Positions 59,650 to 64,000 of a DNA stretch of 64,000 nucleotides are shown here, piece after piece. The notes below the pieces were generated by a model that was given only the letters and a program-made list of their open reading frames with translations, searched no databases and was not told the origin of the DNA. The stretch is from UBA11612 sp965228575 (GTDB lineage: Bacteria > Pseudomonadota > Alphaproteobacteria > Rhodospirillales > Rhodospirillaceae). How positions within the stretch are numbered: the first letter of the stretch is position 1; every line of letters begins with the position of its first letter. The stretch spans positions 1-64,000 of the forward strand of contig CBDDHW010000072.1 in the NCBI GenBank assembly GCA_965228575.1. The letters are read 5' to 3'. The position numbers and the translations under genes were made by a program.

Positions 59650-60705
59650 GTGTACGGTAAAGATTTTACAATCATTGTTCCGACGTACCGTAGGTCCCAT
59701 TTTTTAGCGCGGATGATTGGCGGCTTGAGTGAACTCGATTTCAGCGGCCAATTGTTTCTGTCTGACTCAAGTGAGCCTAGAGAATTTAAAATTATTGATA
59801 CGCTTATTCAGGACATAGCTCCATCGTATCACGTTGAACACATTCACGCGCCCAAATCGCCAGGCATGCCATTAGCGTTAAGTTTAAATCACGCGATTGC
59901 CGTTGCCGCTGCGAGGGTAGAGACAAAATATGTCACAATGACTTGTGATGACGACATTCCCATTCCGATAACATTGGAGAAAGCGAGTGTTGTCATGGAT
60001 AAGAATGAAGATATTAGAGGTGTCCTAGGAGATCATGTGTTCCTTCATCTTCATGACAAACTCAATAGAAGGGATTATGGAGACCAGGGCATGGAGGCAG
60101 TCGGAGAATTCCACCCAAATGTTGGAAATTTAGAAGCGACTGCGACGGAAAGACTTTTTCACTTCATTAGATTTTATTGCAACACGATGTTTTTAATGGC
60201 ACGAGCAGACCGTTACCTCGAGTGCGTGCCACCCGAAAGTTATAAAATAAATTTTCCTCATTTTTCTGCAGAGTACATGTGGATGTTCACGCCTGTCTTA
60301 TTAGGTAAGATCGGAATGGTGGAGGGATTACAGGTTATTCGACAGAAACATGGAAGCAACATTAGTAATACAGCGCCGAAGGATCCGGAGAGGTCAATAT
60401 CCGAAGCATTATTGAAGCCGCATTGGCATAATGACTCCAACCTATTTGTAAATCACATTGCACGACTTATTTCTGATGTTGACGGCTTAAGTATTCAGGA
60501 TGCCTCGGTAATCGCAAAAGAAGCGTTTGCCCAGATCGTTGCGTTGCGTTTGTTGGGAACCATAGGACATGGCACGAATCAACTTCCCCGCACTAATGAA
60601 CGTACTCGTCTATACAAGACAATAGGAACAGAGGAACAATATTTCTTCAGTGAATGCGTGAACAAGATCCTAAAATATGATATTACAGAACAAGTGAAGT
60701 ATTAG
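59650..60705 (+). CDS. Glycosyltransferase-like protein (TIGR00180-like)
   Basis: A GT-A-type protein starting KDFTIIVPTYRRSHFLARMIGGL, with the metal-binding DDD motif in TMTCDDDIPIPITLEKA. It resembles TIGR00180-family glycosyltransferases. The start is GTG at 59650 with GAGGAGA upstream. The sequence is visibly richer in A and T than the genes before it. A 100-base gap separates it from the previous gene. It is probably a sugar transferase for the same glycan. Confidence 0.72.
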   Translation: MYGKDFTIIVPTYRRSHFLARMIGGLSELDFSGQLFLSDSSEPREFKIIDTLIQDIAPSYHVEHIHAPKSPGMPLALSLNHAIAVAAARVETKYVTMTCDDDIPIPITLEKASVVMDKNEDIRGVLGDHVFLHLHDKLNRRDYGDQGMEAVGEFHPNVGNLEATATERLFHFIRFYCNTMFLMARADRYLECVPPESYKINFPHFSAEYMWMFTPVLLGKIGMVEGLQVIRQKHGSNISNTAPKDPERSISEALLKPHWHNDSNLFVNHIARLISDVDGLSIQDASVIAKEAFAQIVALRLLGTIGHGTNQLPRTNERTRLYKTIGTEEQYFFSECVNKILKYDITEQVKY

Positions 60706-60881
60706 GGTGGGTCCGGACATTTCTGTCGGAAACTTGCGAGGTCCATTTTATTCTTCTTTATCCAAGAATCTGGCGCTCCACATGCGTATTTTAGTATTTT
60801 CGTTTCATTAACTTTTTTTAGCGAAAAATTACTGAGTTTTCCAGTCTTAGTGATAGGTCGCGGCGATCTCGGGAGTAAACT

Positions 60882-62873
60882 ATGGCACCAATCAAGATTG
60901 GGCTAGTTCAAATTAACGGTGGTTTTGCCGGCCAGAGTTGGGTTCCCTATTCGGTAGGACTTCTTCAATCCTATGCGATTTCTTTTTCATCCCGACCCGA
61001 CGCTTATGAATTCTTTACACCAATATTCAAGCGCGAACCTGTTAGAGATATTGTTAGGAAATTGGTGGGCGCGGATATTGTGGCCATTAGTTTGTATACG
61101 TGGAACGAAGGGATTTCATTAGAGGTAGCGAAGAGAGTTAAAGCGCAATCTCCTGACACGTTAATTGTTGTAGGTGGTCCACAAGTTCCCGCGCGACCAG
61201 ATAAGTTTTTGGCGAACAATCCGATGATTGACGTCGTTGTTCATAACGAGGGAGAAAGAGCATTTCTTGACTTAATTGAAATTTTCCCCTCACGTGAATG
61301 GGCCAATATCGCGAACGTTTCGTATCTCGATGAGGGCGAACTGGTGACTTCACCATGTGCGCAAAGGTTAAAGAATCTGGACATAATACCTTCACCATAC
61401 CTGATGGGAGTCTTTGACAAGCTATTTGAGGAAAATCCAGACGAGAAGTGGACAGCGCTGTGGGAAACCAATCGCGGATGTCCTTTTAGCTGTTCGTTTT
61501 GCGATTGGGGTTCTAATACAGCATCAAAGGTTGCTCGATTTAGTACGGATCGACTACTTGAAGAAATTGAGTGGTTTTCGAACAAGTGCGTACCATTCAT
61601 CTACTGCTGCGATGCGAACTTCGGGATCTTACCCAGGGATGAAGCCATCGCCCAAAAAATGGCTGCCCAAAAAAAGCAAACGGGCTATCCAACGATCTTT
61701 TCCGTTCAGAACACCAAGAACGCGACTGGCCGCTCTTTTGAAGTTCAGAAGATACTTTCTGATGCGGGTTTGAGTAAGGGCGTATCTTTGTCAATGCAAA
61801 GCCTCAACCCAAAAACTCTTGAATTCATTCGTCGCTCAAATATTAGTCTCGATAGCTATCAAACGCTTCAAGAAAGATTTACATCGCACAATATCGAAAC
61901 GTATTCGGAGCTTATATTGGGGCTTCCCGGTGATACCTACGAGTCTTTTGCTCGGAGTGTGGACGATCTAATTTCTAACGGACAGCACAATAGAATTCGA
62001 TTCAACAACCTTAGTATCTTGCCGAATGCTGAGATGGGCGACGTCAAATATCAGAAGACTCACAAAATGGAAACCGTCAGGATTCCTGTGGTCAACGGAT
62101 ATGGAGAAAACATTGAGCACGAAGATGACGTGCAGGAATACCAGCACCTGGTTGTATCAACGAAAACCATGCCCCGAGATGATTGGCGAAGAACTAGAGT
62201 TTTCGCTTGGATGACAGACTTTCTCCACTTTGACAAAATGCTACAAATTCCGATGGTTGTGATTAATCAAGCGGGCGGCGGTGAGTATCGGTCAATTATT
62301 GAATACATAATTGATCCCGATGCGTCGGATTATCCACTTGTTGCTAGTGTCGGCGAGTTTTTGAGAGAACATGCACAAGCAATTCAAGCTGGAAGCGCCG
62401 AGTATTACCATGAAGAACGGTTTCTAAATTCTTATTGGAAGCCGGATGAAGTAATGGTGATGAGAATTGTAGCGGACGGTAAGCTAGATCAGTTTTACGA
62501 CGAGTCAAAACAACTTCTTCTGGAGTTTATTGCCGAATCAGGCATCGAAATGGATGAGATCCTTATCGACGAAGCGATACATCTCAATAAAGCTCTTCTG
62601 AAAGTACCGTTTGCGAAAGACGACTTGCTTGTTACTTTGGAAACTGAGGCGGTCGACCTTTGGGAGAATGTGGTCAAAGTAGAGCAGAACACGGGTCGGA
62701 CGTTTGGACGGGTTCGAGTGTTGCGATCTAAAAACCAATGGCAAAAACTCGACGATTGGTGTCGCGAGGTTGTCTGGTTCGGGAATCGTACGGGCTCATA
62801 TTTTTATGAAACAGAGCGTGCACAAACTCCTCCTCTGAAAAGCGCTGAAGTAGCCATCCCCGAAACCCTATAA
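60882..62873 (+). CDS. B12-binding-domain radical SAM protein
   Basis: The N-terminal ~140 residues form a cobalamin-binding-like Rossmann domain (IGLVQINGGFAGQSWVPYSVGLLQ, IVVGGPQVPARPDKFL, HNEGERAF). The radical SAM cluster motif is C200-x3-C204-x2-C207 (NRGCPFSCSFCDWG). The TIM barrel follows, and the C-terminal ~230 residues are unlike families I can name. Such enzymes often methylate or rearrange unreactive carbons, consistent with modification of a glycan. It starts with ATG 176 bases after the GT gene and is AT-rich like its neighbours. The substrate is unknown. Confidence 0.88.
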   Translation: MAPIKIGLVQINGGFAGQSWVPYSVGLLQSYAISFSSRPDAYEFFTPIFKREPVRDIVRKLVGADIVAISLYTWNEGISLEVAKRVKAQSPDTLIVVGGPQVPARPDKFLANNPMIDVVVHNEGERAFLDLIEIFPSREWANIANVSYLDEGELVTSPCAQRLKNLDIIPSPYLMGVFDKLFEENPDEKWTALWETNRGCPFSCSFCDWGSNTASKVARFSTDRLLEEIEWFSNKCVPFIYCCDANFGILPRDEAIAQKMAAQKKQTGYPTIFSVQNTKNATGRSFEVQKILSDAGLSKGVSLSMQSLNPKTLEFIRRSNISLDSYQTLQERFTSHNIETYSELILGLPGDTYESFARSVDDLISNGQHNRIRFNNLSILPNAEMGDVKYQKTHKMETVRIPVVNGYGENIEHEDDVQEYQHLVVSTKTMPRDDWRRTRVFAWMTDFLHFDKMLQIPMVVINQAGGGEYRSIIEYIIDPDASDYPLVASVGEFLREHAQAIQAGSAEYYHEERFLNSYWKPDEVMVMRIVADGKLDQFYDESKQLLLEFIAESGIEMDEILIDEAIHLNKALLKVPFAKDDLLVTLETEAVDLWENVVKVEQNTGRTFGRVRVLRSKNQWQKLDDWCREVVWFGNRTGSYFYETERAQTPPLKSAEVAIPETL

Positions 62874-63122
62874 TACGCCGCATGACTAAAACGCGGATGT
62901 TTATACGCTGACTTACCAATGCAAAAGAGCTAACTCTATGTGTGAATGCTCAACAAATGACGCCATTCCACCTCTAGTCAACAACATATCATCCAGGGTG
63001 CTTGGGTGAACGGAGAAACAAGATACACTCAAGTTGGACGCTAATCCTGTAGTACATGTTAGACCGTTGACAGGCCCTTAAAGCCACGTATCGAACATAC
63101 CCACAGTGAAGAAATTATTCGC

Positions 63123-64000
63123 ATGAACTTTAAGCGTATTGCCGAGCTGTCTAAACAACGCCAACGGGAGTTCGAACAACTCTCCAAGGCAGCAACCAAT
63201 ACTGTTTATGCCGATGTTTCAGACGCGTGGCAGGGCCTTCTCGATGATAGGCCAAACTTTATTTCCGAGGAGCAATTTAACCTTTTTAGAAGCTCATCGA
63301 TTGGAGGTGCTGTTGGCCTAGGAGACTCAACTGAAGGATATAAAGAAAGAAAGCGCTTCTTTGAATCTATGCTCAGATTGTTGATGCTGTATGACGTTCC
63401 TTCGGATATTTTTGAAACGGTTGTAGAACCAACTTTGGGAACACCCGAAGTCTTTCCTTATAAAGACAACTTATTCAGCGCAAATTTTGCAAAAAATGTC
63501 GTCTCTGCCTTCACCATCGCGGAAAAATTTAAGGCTTTATCCAGTAAGACTAAGAACTTAAATGTATGCGAGATCGGCGCAGGATTTGGCTCCACAGCAT
63601 ATGTTCTTCACGACTATCTCGATATAGATTCTTACACGATCATTGATTTACCAGAGAATCTGTATCTGTCATCTATGTACCTTCCTCTTTGTATGCCAAA
63701 AAAATCCCATGGCATGGTGTTTACCAGCGACCCAAAGACGCTATCATGCGACCGTGAATTAAATTTTTGCGTACCAGATGTTATTGACGATGTTAAAAAA
63801 CGGGATTTCGATCTCGTTATAAACGTGGCAAGCATGGGCGAAATGCCTATGGAAACGGCGCAAGCATATACAAAATGGGCTCGAGAACATCTTCTCTCTG
63901 AGGGCCTCTTTTATTTCGTGAATAGACAAGGCGTTAGGGGGGCTGGTGGAGCCAGACGCTTTACGGATTTCCATTTGCACCATCTCAACATTCAATCGGT
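63123..64000 (+). CDS. Putative sugar O-methyltransferase, runs off the window
   Basis: An open frame of at least 292 codons starts at the ATG at 63123 and remains open to the window edge. It shows a SAM motif NVCEIGAGFGSTAYVLHDYLDIDSYTIIDLPENLYL and a later DLVINVASMGEMPMETAQAYTKWAREHL, which match the NanM/TIGR04371-type putative sugar O-methyltransferases. It is the fourth modifying enzyme in the locus. The 249 bases upstream hold a TTGACA at about 63067 that could be a -35 element but no clear -10. The C terminus is not seen. Confidence 0.82.
   Translation, partial: MNFKRIAELSKQRQREFEQLSKAATNTVYADVSDAWQGLLDDRPNFISEEQFNLFRSSSIGGAVGLGDSTEGYKERKRFFESMLRLLMLYDVPSDIFETVVEPTLGTPEVFPYKDNLFSANFAKNVVSAFTIAEKFKALSSKTKNLNVCEIGAGFGSTAYVLHDYLDIDSYTIIDLPENLYLSSMYLPLCMPKKSHGMVFTSDPKTLSCDRELNFCVPDVIDDVKKRDFDLVINVASMGEMPMETAQAYTKWAREHLLSEGLFYFVNRQGVRGAGGARRFTDFHLHHLNIQS

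Noticed and set aside
60713..60732. Hairpin after the glycosyltransferase gene as a terminator
   Set aside because: The stem is short with a bulged base and no T-run follows.
1..64000. Prophage, transposon, CRISPR or tRNA-linked island
   Set aside because: I found no integrase, transposase, regular spacer array, or tRNA fold. The compositional change near 59.6 kb is the only sign of transfer.

Overview
The window reads as chromosome of a motile alphaproteobacterium, most likely Rhodospirillales-like. The CtrA/ChpT/DivK cell-cycle phosphorelay is encoded beside flagellar genes in an alphaproteobacterial order (fliF, fliH, fliN, motA-like, flbD; flhA, flhF, flhG, fliK-like; fliI-fliJ), and NAD genes are paired with a NadQ-type regulator. 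No rRNA, tRNA, insertion sequence, prophage or CRISPR array was seen. Genus cannot be assigned from the sequence.

Layout. 0-5 kb: DivK-like receiver, a pseudo-receiver plus degenerate EAL pair, a DUF1330 protein, a methyltransferase and MsrP. 5-8.2 kb: nadC, nadA and nadQ, with no nadB. 8.5-14.8 kb: flagellar operon from fliF to flbD, in which fliG is missing except for a possible 24-codon tail. 14.8-18.4 kb: a dienelactone-hydrolase-like enzyme and an 871-residue fusion of CDGSH, 4Fe-4S, CDGSH, Rieske and thiamine-diphosphate enzyme modules. 18.9-25.3 kb: flhA-flhF-flhG-fliK, with a perfect CtrA-type box upstream of flhA. 25.3-30.5 kb: a PaaY-like hexapeptide protein, a DnaJ/SH3 membrane protein, and a copper unit (csoR, operator, copA, copB). 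30.5-38.3 kb: fliJ, fliI, ctrA, an SxtJ/DUF5989/carbamoyltransferase trio, cheR, cheY and chpT. 38.3-50.6 kb: housekeeping genes (moaA, nadK, pyrD, glycerate kinase, hspQ, peroxiredoxin) and two large PAS histidine kinases.

50.7 kb to the end is a surface-glycan locus: galE, FkbM methyltransferase, a PhyH-type dioxygenase, then a tightly overlapping run of NeuB fused to a TIM barrel, a GMD-like dehydratase, a DapA-like aldolase and a NeuA-like CMP-sugar synthetase. Glycosyltransferases, a B12-binding radical SAM protein and a truncated sugar O-methyltransferase follow. The last three are visibly AT-richer and more loosely spaced. The set suggests a modified nonulosonic-acid-like sugar, perhaps used on flagellin or surface polysaccharide, whose pathway does not match the standard sialic, legionaminic or pseudaminic sets.

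The most unusual items are the FeS/ThDP fusion, the NeuB-TIM-barrel cluster with its radical SAM extension, the absence of fliG and nadB from otherwise canonical operons, and the SxtJ-DUF5989-carbamoyltransferase trio beside ctrA.
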